Below the pieces are notes generated by a model. That model saw only the letters and a list, made by a program, of their open reading frames with translations. It searched no databases and had not been told where the DNA came from. Shown here in pieces: positions 1 through 5,518 of a stretch of DNA of 5,518 nt (positions are counted from its first letter, which is position 1; the number at the start of each line of letters is the position of its first letter). Position numbers and translations under genes: made by a program. The DNA lies in NCBI GenBank assembly GCA_021783175.1, contig JAJXUF010000194.1, forward strand, positions 1 to 5,518, in the 5' to 3' direction. The DNA comes from Pseudomonadota bacterium (lineage in GTDB: Bacteria; Pseudomonadota; Gammaproteobacteria; Acidiferrobacterales; UBA6901).

Positions 1-834
1 GACGCGGGTACTTTTGAAGAGTTCTGTCCGCCGCAGATGAGAAGAACCAGTCCGCATCTGGCACTGCTGGATGCGCCGCTGGCATTCGATGACGGCGTGA
101 CGGTTGGCCGTGCCACGCTGGAAGGTTTGCCCGTGCTGATTGCGGCACAGGAAGGACGGTTCAACGGCGGTGCCGTCGGCGAGGTGCACGGCGCAAAGAT
201 CTGCGGCCTGCTCGCCAGGGCGCTGACCGAACGGCCTGCCGCGGTGTTGTTGCTGGCGGATTCGGGCGGGGTGCGCCTGCACGAGGCCAATGCCGGATTG
301 ATCGCCATCTCCGAAATCATGCGCGCCGTATTGCGCGCACAGGCCGCGGGCATTCCAGTGTTTGCTCTGGTCGGCGGTTCCTGCGGGGCGTTCGGCGGCA
401 TGGGCATCGTCACCCGACTGTGCGATGAAGTCGTCATGTCGGAGCAGGGAAGGCTGGGTCTGTCCGGACCCGAAGTGATCGAAACGGTCAAGGGCGTGGA
501 GGAATTCGACTCGCGCGACCGCGCGCTGGTGTGGCGTATCACCGGCGGCAAGCTGCGCCGCGCGCTGGGCGAGGCGACGCTGTTGGTAGACGATCTGATT
601 CCCGCATTCCGTGCTGCGGCTGCAGACCTGATCGCACGCGATCGGGTGAATCCGCCTGCGCCCGCCGATCTCGACGAATTGCTGGCGGTGCACGCGAAAC
701 TGACCGAGCGCAGCAAGATTTTTGCCGAAGCGCGTGACGGCAGGGAAATATGGCATGCGATGTTCGCGGAGGCATCCCGCGTTCCTGAAATGACTGTTGC
801 CGAATTCAACACGCAGTTGGGAGAGACGGCATGA
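1..834 (+). CDS. mdcD: Malonate decarboxylase beta subunit MdcD, 5' end cut by window edge
   Basis: This is the carboxyltransferase-like beta subunit of the soluble biotin-independent malonate decarboxylase. With MdcE it removes CO2 from malonyl-S-MdcC, leaving acetyl-S-MdcC. Frame 1 is open from base 1 (DAGTFEEFCPPQ...) and ends at the TGA at 832-834, so 277 residues are visible. The ATG at 37 is internal: the residues before it match the usual MdcD N-terminal region, and perhaps 20-30 residues are missing upstream. Crotonase/carboxyltransferase-fold signatures are clear: GGVRLHEAN near visible residues 89-97, the glycine-rich oxyanion-type loop GGSCGAFGGM at 373-402, and LSGPEVIE at 460-483, followed by EEFDSRDR. 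The stop overlaps the mdcE start by four bases (ATGA), which implies translational coupling. mdcC and mdcA are expected upstream. The family assignment is firm; only the true start is unknown. Confidence 0.95.
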   Translation, partial: DAGTFEEFCPPQMRRTSPHLALLDAPLAFDDGVTVGRATLEGLPVLIAAQEGRFNGGAVGEVHGAKICGLLARALTERPAAVLLLADSGGVRLHEANAGLIAISEIMRAVLRAQAAGIPVFALVGGSCGAFGGMGIVTRLCDEVVMSEQGRLGLSGPEVIETVKGVEEFDSRDRALVWRITGGKLRRALGEATLLVDDLIPAFRAAAADLIARDRVNPPAPADLDELLAVHAKLTERSKIFAEARDGREIWHAMFAEASRVPEMTVAEFNTQLGETA

Positions 835-1553
835 ACGGACAATCCCTGTTCGACCGGCTGTTCGGAGCAGGTGCGCATGCGCTGACCGTCGACGGTCTGT
901 TCCTGCACGGAACGGCAAAGATCGGCGCACAGGATGCGGTAGTGATCGGCACCCGCGAGCATGCCGCAATCGACGCTGCGCTTGCATTGCGCATTGCGGA
1001 GGCGATCCTGCATGCGGTGAGCGCCGATGCTGCCAGCGGTACGCCGCCTCGGCCCATCGTCTTTATCGCGGACACCCAGGGCCAGGCCCTGTCCCGGCAT
1101 GAAGAATTGCTCGGGCTCAACGGATACTTTGCGCACATCGGACGCTGTGTCGATCTGGCACGCAGACGGGGGCATCGCCTGCTGACGGTGATCAGCGGCG
1201 AGGCGGTCAGCGGCGGCTTTCTTGCCTACGGCCTGATGGCCGACCACATCTGCGCGCTGCCGGATTCCCAGGTGCGCGTAATGGACCTGCGCGCAATGTC
1301 GCGTGTCACCAAGATCGGTCTGGAGCGGCTGGAAGAACTCGCAAAGAAATCGCCCGTGTTCGCACCCGGTGCCGAGAATTACTGGCGCATGGGAGGCATC
1401 CACGAGATCTGGTCGGAGGATGACGACTGGTCCGAGCGCCTGGCAACTGCATTGAGCAACGCGAAAAACGCAGATGATCGAGCGGCGATCGGGCTTGAAC
1501 GCGGAGGGCGACTGCTGGCTGCGCCGACGGCACAACTCGTCGCGGATTCATGA
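831..1553 (+). CDS. mdcE: Malonate decarboxylase gamma subunit MdcE
   Basis: This 240-residue protein is the partner of MdcD in the malonyl-carrier decarboxylase heterodimer, as known for the family. Sequence support includes the central block PIVFIADTQGQALSRHEE (residues 75-92), LNGYFAHIGRCVDLAR (96-111), and the glycine-rich SGGFLAYGLMADHI segment (127-140) that resembles the acyl-CoA carboxyltransferase alpha half. MRVMD-like VRVMDLRAMSRVTK follows at 148-161. The start at 831 is supported by the ATGA overlap with mdcD and by a GGGAG Shine-Dalgarno at 819-823, seven bases before the ATG. Its stop overlaps the mdcG start in the same four-base way. The length is within the family range, slightly short at the C-terminus. 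No missing core segment is visible. Confidence 0.94.
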   Translation: MNGQSLFDRLFGAGAHALTVDGLFLHGTAKIGAQDAVVIGTREHAAIDAALALRIAEAILHAVSADAASGTPPRPIVFIADTQGQALSRHEELLGLNGYFAHIGRCVDLARRRGHRLLTVISGEAVSGGFLAYGLMADHICALPDSQVRVMDLRAMSRVTKIGLERLEELAKKSPVFAPGAENYWRMGGIHEIWSEDDDWSERLATALSNAKNADDRAAIGLERGGRLLAAPTAQLVADS

Positions 1554-2227
1554 ACGCACCCCGCTTTCAGCGCCACGATCTCGTCTGGCTCGATCCGGAG
1601 TTGGATGCAGGTCAGTTTGCATCTGCCGATCAGTGTGGTCTGGCGCGCGACTGGGTGCGACAAGGACTGCCGCTGGTCGTGGCCCGTCAATGCAGCGCTC
1701 TTTGCATAGATTCACACCAAATTCTTCTGGGCTTTACGCTGCCCTCGGCGCCTGCCCGCACCCGCGTCTCTCTGCGTGCCGATCGTGCAGCCATCATTCG
1801 TCACTCACGCCCGTTGTCGCTGTCCGATGCAATGCTGCATGCGCCGCAAACCTGGCAGCCCGGCATGAACTTGCTGCTTGCCCTGTTTGAAAGAACAGGC
1901 GCGGAAGCGCGCGTGTTCGGATCGCTGTCATTCCAGGCATTCACAGGCCAGCCTTATCTCGATGCGGCAAGCGATCTTGATCTGCTGCTGGAATGCGGTG
2001 ACACCGGCAACCTTGCCGAACTCCTGGCCGGACTGCAAAACTTTCCGCTGAAAGTTCCACGTATAGACGGAGAAATACTGGCTGCATCGGGATGGGCGGT
2101 TGCCTGGCGCGAGCTGGCGTCGGCGTTGCTTACGAATAATCCGCGACAAGTGCTCGCGAAGTCGGACCGTGAAACCTGTTTGCTTCCGGTCGATGAATTC
2201 GTCCAACCATTTCTGGTTTCCGCCTGA
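1550..2227 (+). CDS. mdcG: Phosphoribosyl-dephospho-CoA transferase MdcG (holo-ACP synthase for malonate decarboxylase)
   Basis: MdcG transfers the 2'-(5''-triphosphoribosyl)-3'-dephospho-CoA prosthetic group onto a serine of the apo carrier MdcC, releasing pyrophosphate. The 225-residue product begins with the typical RHDLVWLDPE segment (8-17). It carries the nucleotidyltransferase-superfamily pattern of Gly-Ser followed by an Asp-x-Asp pair: RVFGSLSFQAFTG (121-133), then ASDLDLLLE (140-148), so G124-S125 and D142/D144 are the predicted metal-binding site. The start at 1550 sits in an ATGA overlap with mdcE and has no obvious Shine-Dalgarno, so coupling to mdcE translation is likely. It lies directly before mdcB, which makes its substrate. 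The N-terminal third is the least conserved-looking part, but the catalytic core is complete. Confidence 0.93.
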   Translation: MNAPRFQRHDLVWLDPELDAGQFASADQCGLARDWVRQGLPLVVARQCSALCIDSHQILLGFTLPSAPARTRVSLRADRAAIIRHSRPLSLSDAMLHAPQTWQPGMNLLLALFERTGAEARVFGSLSFQAFTGQPYLDAASDLDLLLECGDTGNLAELLAGLQNFPLKVPRIDGEILAASGWAVAWRELASALLTNNPRQVLAKSDRETCLLPVDEFVQPFLVSA

Positions 2228-2228
2228 C

Positions 2229-3119
2229 ATGGAAACTGCTTTCAGTCAGCCAGCCGACTACGCCGTAATGCATGGCACTCTGCATGCAGAAAATATTTGG
2301 CTGGAATCTGTGTGCCTGGAAGCGCTGCGGCACGAAGTCATGGCCTGGCCCAAGCCCGGCCTGGTGTCGCCGGTAGATTCCGGTAGCCATCGCGATATGC
2401 ATCTGGGGACTTTTTTCGCCAGCATGGATGCCTTGCAGGGCAGCTTTGTTGAACTTGCGATTGCAGGCCGTTGCGGCCAGCCTTTCTCGGTGCTGCAACA
2501 GATCGGGATCGAGGCGGAACGCAAGATGCTTTGCGCCACCGGCGGCGTCAATACCCATCGCGGTGCAATCTTCAATCTTGGCCTGCTCGCAGCGGCCGCG
2601 GCGCGACGGAGGTCGGACGAGACTTTGGCGCAGCTCGAATGTGGTGCGGTCGTAGCAAGGGTATGGGGCAGTGAAATCCTGGCGGGACGCGCAGGCTCGC
2701 CTTCCTCTCATGGCAACCAGGTGCATAAAAGATTCGCGGCTGGCGGCGCTAGAACGGAAGCTGCCGCGGGTTTTCCTACCGTCTATAACATCGGCCTGCC
2801 GGCATTGCGCCGTCTGCTGCAAGATGGTCACGATCGCGAAACGGCACTGATAGGTACGCTGATGACGCTTATGGAATATCTGCCCGACACCAACGTGTTG
2901 TGGCGAGCCGGGGAAACGGGGTTAGATTTTGTTCGCGGTTCCGCTGCTGCTTTCAACCGTTCGGGTGGTGTGGCGACGCCGGGTTGGCGGGCGCGTCTGC
3001 TGGCATTGCACCGTGCGTTTGTGGCGCGCAATCTGAGTCCGGGCGGCAGCGCCGATCTGGTGGCGGCGACCTGGGTTGTACACCAGTTTGAGCCCGTGCG
3101 GTCGCACGTAAATTATTGA
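2229..3119 (+). CDS. mdcB: Triphosphoribosyl-dephospho-CoA synthase MdcB
   Basis: MdcB condenses ATP with 3'-dephospho-CoA to give triphosphoribosyl-dephospho-CoA plus adenine, the precursor used by MdcG. It belongs to the CitG/MdcB family. The 296-residue product shows all the family blocks: PKPGLVSPVDSGSHRDM (41-57), LGTFFAS (59-65), GGVNTHRGAIFNLGLL (105-120), GGARTEAAAGFP (172-183), and the C-terminal LSPGGSADLVAAT (269-281). I place the start at the ATG at 2229, one base after the mdcG stop. The open frame runs back to 2100, but that part overlaps mdcG and looks like shadow sequence. A second in-frame ATG at 2268 is possible but would lose the spacing to mdcG. No Shine-Dalgarno is evident, so coupled translation is inferred. 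Its place between mdcG and mdcH matches the Acinetobacter-type order. Confidence 0.93.
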   Translation: METAFSQPADYAVMHGTLHAENIWLESVCLEALRHEVMAWPKPGLVSPVDSGSHRDMHLGTFFASMDALQGSFVELAIAGRCGQPFSVLQQIGIEAERKMLCATGGVNTHRGAIFNLGLLAAAAARRRSDETLAQLECGAVVARVWGSEILAGRAGSPSSHGNQVHKRFAAGGARTEAAAGFPTVYNIGLPALRRLLQDGHDRETALIGTLMTLMEYLPDTNVLWRAGETGLDFVRGSAAAFNRSGGVATPGWRARLLALHRAFVARNLSPGGSADLVAATWVVHQFEPVRSHVNY

Positions 3120-3160
3120 GCTTTCCAAAATACATGACAGAAGTCTCGCATCACGCTATT

Positions 3161-3240
3161 TCCCTCACCCTCAGTCCCTCTCCCAGAGGGAGAGGGATGC
3201 AAAGCCCTTCTCCCTCGGGGAGAAGGGTGGGGATGAGGGA
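3161..3240. repeat. Palindromic REP-like repeat: two hairpins inside outer inverted arms
   Basis: This 80-base element between mdcB and mdcH folds on itself at two levels. Hairpin one pairs 3175-3184 with 3188-3197 (10 perfect pairs, loop AGA). Hairpin two pairs 3205-3214 with 3218-3227 (10 perfect pairs, loop TCG). The outer arms 3161-3173 and 3228-3240 pair at 11 of 13 positions, plus one G-U and one mismatch, and a 7-base linker (3198-3204) separates the hairpins, so a cruciform or three-way junction is possible. The CCCTCACCC / CCCTCTCCC / GGGAGAGGG wording resembles a repeat class I have often seen scattered between proteobacterial genes. In RNA it could stall polymerase, block nucleases, or lower mdcH expression relative to mdcB. 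Copy number in this genome cannot be seen here. Confidence 0.85.
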
Positions 3241-3275
3241 AGGCACGTGTCATTATTTATGCAAATATCAGTAAT

Positions 3276-4208
3276 ATGCGGCTCGCCATAATTTGCTCCG
3301 GACAGGCAGGGCAGCACAGGAGCATGCTGGACGAACTGCTGCAGGCACCCGAATGTAAGTTCATCCGGCAGACGGCGAGCGATGTCCTCGGGCAGGATAT
3401 TGCAGCATGGTGGAACGGGCTCGATGACAAGGAAATATTTCTCAATTCGAACGCACAATTTGCCATCGCCTATTACCAGATGGCGACCTGGGAACGCATC
3501 AAGCCCTTGTTGCCGGAGGTCAGCCTGGTCGCCGGCTACTCGCTGGGTGAGTTGATCGCCTACTATGTTGCCGGAGCGCTCTCCGCTGCAGAAACTTTCA
3601 GGCTGGTGCGGGCGCGTGCCCAAGCAATGGATGACGCCGCATCCGGTATCGATACTGAAGGCGGATGCATGGCATTGTGGCGCGGCCGTATTTCTCCGTC
3701 CACGCTTGCCGTGCGCGATCGCGCGATGACCGAATACGGTCTGGATGTTGCCATCAGGCGCAGGACCGGAGAAGACGTCCTGGCCGGACCCGGCGCAGCG
3801 ATTGCGCATTTTGTTGCCGAGTTGCAAGCGTTGAATCCGGGATTGGTGCGCTTGCCCGTTACCGTTCCCGCTCACAGTCGTTACCTGGCGCAGGCTTCCG
3901 CTGCGTTCCGTGACATTCTTGAAGCGAGTGAGATCGTTGCGCCGAGGATAACGGTATTGGGAGCGGTCGACGCGATGCCGGTCCGCTCGCGCGAGGAGGC
4001 AATCGGCGCGCTGTCGCGCCAGATCAGTACGACGATCCGATGGGACGGTTGCATGGAGGCATTGGCCGAATCCGGTATCGATAAAGCGATAGAACTCGGC
4101 CCCGGAAACGATCTGGCGAAGTTGATCAGCGCAGAACATTCGCAGATCGCGGTACATGCAGTCGATGACTTCGGGGATTACAGGGCGCTGAAAGATTGGC
4201 TGCGTTAG
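3276..4208 (+). CDS. mdcH: Malonyl-CoA:ACP transacylase MdcH of malonate decarboxylase
   Basis: MdcH moves a malonyl group from malonyl-CoA to the prosthetic-group thiol of MdcC, which primes the decarboxylase. The 310-residue product is a FabD-type acyltransferase. It starts with LAIICSGQAGQH (3-14), has the nucleophile elbow AGYSLGE (86-92) with Ser89, an arginine in VRARAQAM (111-118) at the position that contacts the malonyl carboxylate in FabD, the catalytic histidine in VPAHS (His200), and the late motif ELGPGNDLAKL (273-283). The ATG at 3276 is the only plausible start: an in-frame stop lies at 3234-3236 and no ATG, GTG or TTG occurs between. No Shine-Dalgarno is visible, which is notable because the gene is not overlapped by mdcB. 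It is the last mdc gene here. Confidence 0.93.
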   Translation: MRLAIICSGQAGQHRSMLDELLQAPECKFIRQTASDVLGQDIAAWWNGLDDKEIFLNSNAQFAIAYYQMATWERIKPLLPEVSLVAGYSLGELIAYYVAGALSAAETFRLVRARAQAMDDAASGIDTEGGCMALWRGRISPSTLAVRDRAMTEYGLDVAIRRRTGEDVLAGPGAAIAHFVAELQALNPGLVRLPVTVPAHSRYLAQASAAFRDILEASEIVAPRITVLGAVDAMPVRSREEAIGALSRQISTTIRWDGCMEALAESGIDKAIELGPGNDLAKLISAEHSQIAVHAVDDFGDYRALKDWLR

Positions 4209-4214
4209 AGGGGC

Positions 4215-4236
4215 GTTCAGACTGCTGTGTCTGAGC
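4215..4236 (+). terminator. Weak candidate terminator after mdcH
   Basis: Seven bases after the mdcH stop, GTTCAGAC (4215-4222) pairs with GTCTGAGC (4229-4236): seven Watson-Crick pairs plus one G-U, with a 6-base loop. The downstream stretch contains only CTTTT at 4241-4245, not an immediate T run, so it is a poor intrinsic terminator. It marks the likely end of the mdc operon, but termination could instead be Rho-dependent. Confidence 0.3.
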
Positions 4237-4254
4237 ATAACTTTTAAAGTTGCA

Positions 4255-4263
4255 TGTGATAAT
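4255..4263 (+). promoter_or_regulatory. Possible extended -10 promoter for the exonuclease gene
   Basis: TGTGATAAT reads as an extended -10 (TG, one base, then GATAAT, five of six matches to TATAAT). No good -35 lies 16-18 bases upstream, which extended -10 promoters tolerate. It would start transcription near 4270, placing the palindrome at 4319-4332 in the leader RNA. A gene with its own composition after a probable operon end needs a promoter, but this exact site is a guess. Confidence 0.3.
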
Positions 4264-4318
4264 TGCGAATGACTTTTATGCGGCGGTGAAAATGTGGGGG
4301 TAGATTTCCGTCTTCGGC

Positions 4319-4332
4319 TATGACCGGTCATA
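4319..4332. promoter_or_regulatory. Perfect 14-base palindrome upstream of the exonuclease gene, candidate operator
   Basis: TATGACCGGTCATA is identical to its reverse complement. It ends four bases before the AAGGGGG Shine-Dalgarno (4337-4343) of the exonuclease gene. Its position and symmetry fit a binding site for a dimeric repressor, or a small leader hairpin hiding the ribosome site. I do not recognise the regulator, and no regulator gene lies in the window. Confidence 0.35.
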
Positions 4333-4347
4333 CATGAAGGGGGCAAC

Positions 4348-4992
4348 ATGGACATATTTGCAGGAACAATCCTTATCGGTTTGGTATTGATCTTTTTTGT
4401 GTCACCCATCGTCAAAGGATTTAAGGAGGGAAGAAACGGAGGGAAGCAGGCTATCGGTACATCCCATCTGCCCGAGCAATTTGTAGTGCTTGACCTTGAG
4501 ACGACAGGACTGGATGCCGATAAACACGAAATCATTGAGATCGCTGCAATCAAATACACACGTGGCGAAACTTCGCAGCAAACCTTTCAATGTTTGGTAA
4601 AACCATCCAAGAACCTGCCGAAGAAAATCGTCGAGATAACGGGCATTACGGACGTTATGCTTGAAAAGGACGGAGGTGAGCTCCGCAGTTCAGTTGAGGA
4701 ATTCGCTGCCTTTGTTGGCGAACTTCGCCTTGTCACCTTCAATGCGGATTTTGATATGGCGTTTCTACAACATGCAGCTAAAACGAGCGGCCTTCCTCAG
4801 TTTAAAAATCCAGTTTCTTGCGCCTTGAAAATGGCGCGGCGTGCTTGGCCTAAGAGAAAAAGTTACCGATTGGTCGATTTGGCAAAAGATGGGCAGATTG
4901 ATGAGGGGAAGGCTCATCGTGCACTTGAAGATGCCAGGCGTGCACTCATCATTTATTCCGCAGCAGTAGACCAGTTGAAAGCTGTTGCATAG
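4348..4992 (+). CDS. Membrane-anchored DEDDh 3'-5' exonuclease (DnaQ / Pol III epsilon-like)
   Basis: The 214-residue product has a DnaQ-type exonuclease domain from about residue 44. Exo I is VVLDLETTGLD (Asp49, Glu51), Exo II is FNADFDMAFL (Asp136, with Phe131 where many relatives have His), and Exo III is HRALEDARRA (His190, Asp195), so the DEDDh metal-binding and general-base set is complete. Unlike replicative epsilon, it begins with a hydrophobic segment (residues 6-22) followed by Lys23, Lys26, Arg29 and Lys33. This predicts a single membrane anchor with the nuclease in the cytoplasm. The start is backed by AAGGGGG at 4337-4343, four bases before the ATG. The DNA is clearly poorer in GC than the mdc genes (26 of 60 in 4501-4560 against 41 of 60 in 1141-1200), which suggests separate acquisition. 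The substrate (DNA, RNA or small oligonucleotides) is unknown, and no link to malonate metabolism is evident. Confidence 0.88.
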   Translation: MDIFAGTILIGLVLIFFVSPIVKGFKEGRNGGKQAIGTSHLPEQFVVLDLETTGLDADKHEIIEIAAIKYTRGETSQQTFQCLVKPSKNLPKKIVEITGITDVMLEKDGGELRSSVEEFAAFVGELRLVTFNADFDMAFLQHAAKTSGLPQFKNPVSCALKMARRAWPKRKSYRLVDLAKDGQIDEGKAHRALEDARRALIIYSAAVDQLKAVA

Positions 4993-5213
4993 AAATTGGT
5001 GATCGTCGCATATGGGTTAATTCTTGCCAGTTGTTACCGTCTGTTTTCGAGCAATTCAATTCCCGATTCATGAAGGCCAAGCAACTCAAATCGATTGTGG
5101 CGATCTGACGGGGTACGTGCCAACTCAGCTGAACTAATACACAAGAGCACACCGAAATAATATTTATAAACTCAGGATAAGTTGAGCAAACTCATCCGCA
5201 CCAGGAGTAGTAG
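4993..5213. other. Low-GC spacer without a convincing gene
   Basis: This spacer lies between the exonuclease and the transporter. On the minus strand, 5150-5034 can be read from a GTG as 38 residues, including ELARTPSDRHNRF and LLGLHESGIELLENRR. It reads like a protein tail but has no ATG, and its frame is closed by a stop at 5174-5172, so it could be a gene remnant or chance. On the plus strand, a 12-codon frame (5070-5108, MKAKQLKSIVAI) has no clear ribosome site. The AT-rich stretch at 5154-5170 may hold the transporter promoter, but no -35/-10 pair stands out. I found no terminator after the exonuclease. Confidence 0.4.
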
Positions 5214-5518
5214 ATGATCAGTTGGGAATTCATAGTGCTGTATCTTGTTGCCGGCAGTGTCGCCGGATTCCTGGCCGGACTGCTGGGTGTGGGGGGCGGC
5301 GTCGTGATCGTGCCTATCCTGATGTTCATCTTCACGGCCCAGCACTTCCCGGCTGACCACATGATCCATATGGCGATCGGGACTTCGCTCGCCAGCATCA
5401 TGTTTACTTCGGTCTCCAGCTTTCGTGCGCATCATTTTTATGGCGCGGTCAACTGGAGCATTGTGAGACGCATCACGCCGGGCATTCTGTTGGGCACTTT
5501 GGCCGGTTCCTTTGTGGT
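5214..5518 (+). CDS. TSUP (TauE/SafE) family membrane transporter, 3' end cut by window edge
   Basis: The visible 101 residues are the N-terminal part of a sulfite exporter TauE/SafE (TSUP, DUF81) family permease. Helix one carries the family's glycine-rich signature VAGFLAGLLGVGGGVVIVP (residues 16-34), including GVGGG. It is followed by AIGTSLASIMFTSVSS (54-69), then GAVNW (77-81) and a further helix ITPGILLGTLAGSFV (87-101). Members usually have about 250-270 residues and 7-9 helices, so more than half lies beyond the right edge. The start at 5214 is well supported by AGGAG at 5203-5207 with six-base spacing. Family substrates include sulfite, organosulfonates and small organic anions; nothing visible decides among them. 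GC content returns to the level of the mdc genes (38 of 60 in 5281-5340). A role in malonate uptake is imaginable but unsupported. Confidence 0.9.
   Translation, partial: MISWEFIVLYLVAGSVAGFLAGLLGVGGGVVIVPILMFIFTAQHFPADHMIHMAIGTSLASIMFTSVSSFRAHHFYGAVNWSIVRRITPGILLGTLAGSFV

Noticed and set aside
37..834. ATG at 37 as the start of mdcD
   Set aside because: The frame is open to base 1 and the preceding residues (DAGTFEEF) fit the MdcD N-terminal region, so this methionine is internal and the gene begins before the window.
1474..1890. 138-codon plus-strand frame bridging mdcE and mdcG
   Set aside because: It is out of frame with two well-supported overlapping genes, and its composition rich in Arg, Cys and Ser is typical of a shadow frame.
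2100..2228. N-terminal extension of mdcB back to 2100
   Set aside because: These 43 codons overlap the end of mdcG, do not resemble the CitG/MdcB N-terminus, and the ATG at 2229 has ideal spacing after the mdcG stop.
2130..2831. 233-codon minus-strand frame antisense to mdcB
   Set aside because: It runs opposite the conserved CitG-family motifs of mdcB and has no recognisable domain of its own, so it is a shadow of codon bias.
3161..3240. CRISPR-like or tandem repeat array
   Set aside because: The similarity is between inverted arms of one folded element. There are no evenly spaced direct repeats with unique spacers and no cas gene in the window.
3243..3250. CACGTG motif between the repeat and mdcH as an operator
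   Set aside because: A 6-base palindrome is too short to be meaningful alone, and its flanks do not extend the symmetry convincingly.
3171..4559. Long 462-codon open frame on the minus strand
   Set aside because: It is antisense to mdcH and the start of the exonuclease, both with clear catalytic motifs. Its tail (SPREKGFASLSLWERD) is simply the palindromic repeat translated, and GC-rich codon bias keeps the antisense frame open.
4993..5213. Integron attC site after the exonuclease gene
   Set aside because: I looked for paired RYYYAAC and GTTRRRY core sites around a palindromic spacer and did not find a matching set, so a gene-cassette origin is unsupported.

Overview
This window carries the distal part of a biotin-independent malonate decarboxylase (mdc) operon, followed by two genes that look unrelated to it. 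All recognisable genes are on the + strand. The DNA is GC-rich with few spacers in the mdc block, and gene families, gene order and a CCCTC/GAGGG palindromic repeat fit a proteobacterium, probably a betaproteobacterium. That assignment rests on general resemblance, not on a marker gene.

Layout: (1) 1-834 is the end of mdcD, open at the left edge; (2) 831-1553 is mdcE; (3) 1550-2227 is mdcG; (4) 2229-3119 is mdcB; (5) 3120-3275 is a spacer containing an 80-base palindromic repeat; (6) 3276-4208 is mdcH; (7) 4209-4347 is a spacer with a weak terminator-like hairpin, a possible extended -10 promoter and a perfect 14-base palindrome; (8) 4348-4992 is a membrane-anchored DEDDh 3'-5' exonuclease with visibly lower GC; (9) 4993-5213 is a low-GC spacer without a convincing gene; (10) 5214 to the right edge is the start of a TSUP (TauE/SafE-type) membrane transporter, back at high GC.

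The mdc genes form one pathway. MdcB makes the prosthetic-group precursor triphosphoribosyl-dephospho-CoA. MdcG attaches it to the acyl carrier subunit MdcC, which should lie upstream of the window. MdcH loads malonyl from malonyl-CoA to prime the carrier. MdcD and MdcE then decarboxylate malonyl-carrier to acetyl-carrier, which MdcA (expected upstream) recycles with malonate, giving net malonate to acetate plus CO2. The order D-E-G-B-H is the one I recall from Acinetobacter (mdcLMACDEGBH), and differs from the Klebsiella order, where mdcB lies near the front.

The mdc genes look ordinary. The points most worth a second look are the folded repeat inside the operon just before mdcH, the low-GC insert with the membrane-tethered exonuclease, and the 14-base palindrome immediately upstream of that exonuclease. 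I see no CRISPR array, tRNA, rRNA or complete mobile element, and no convincing novel multi-gene system.
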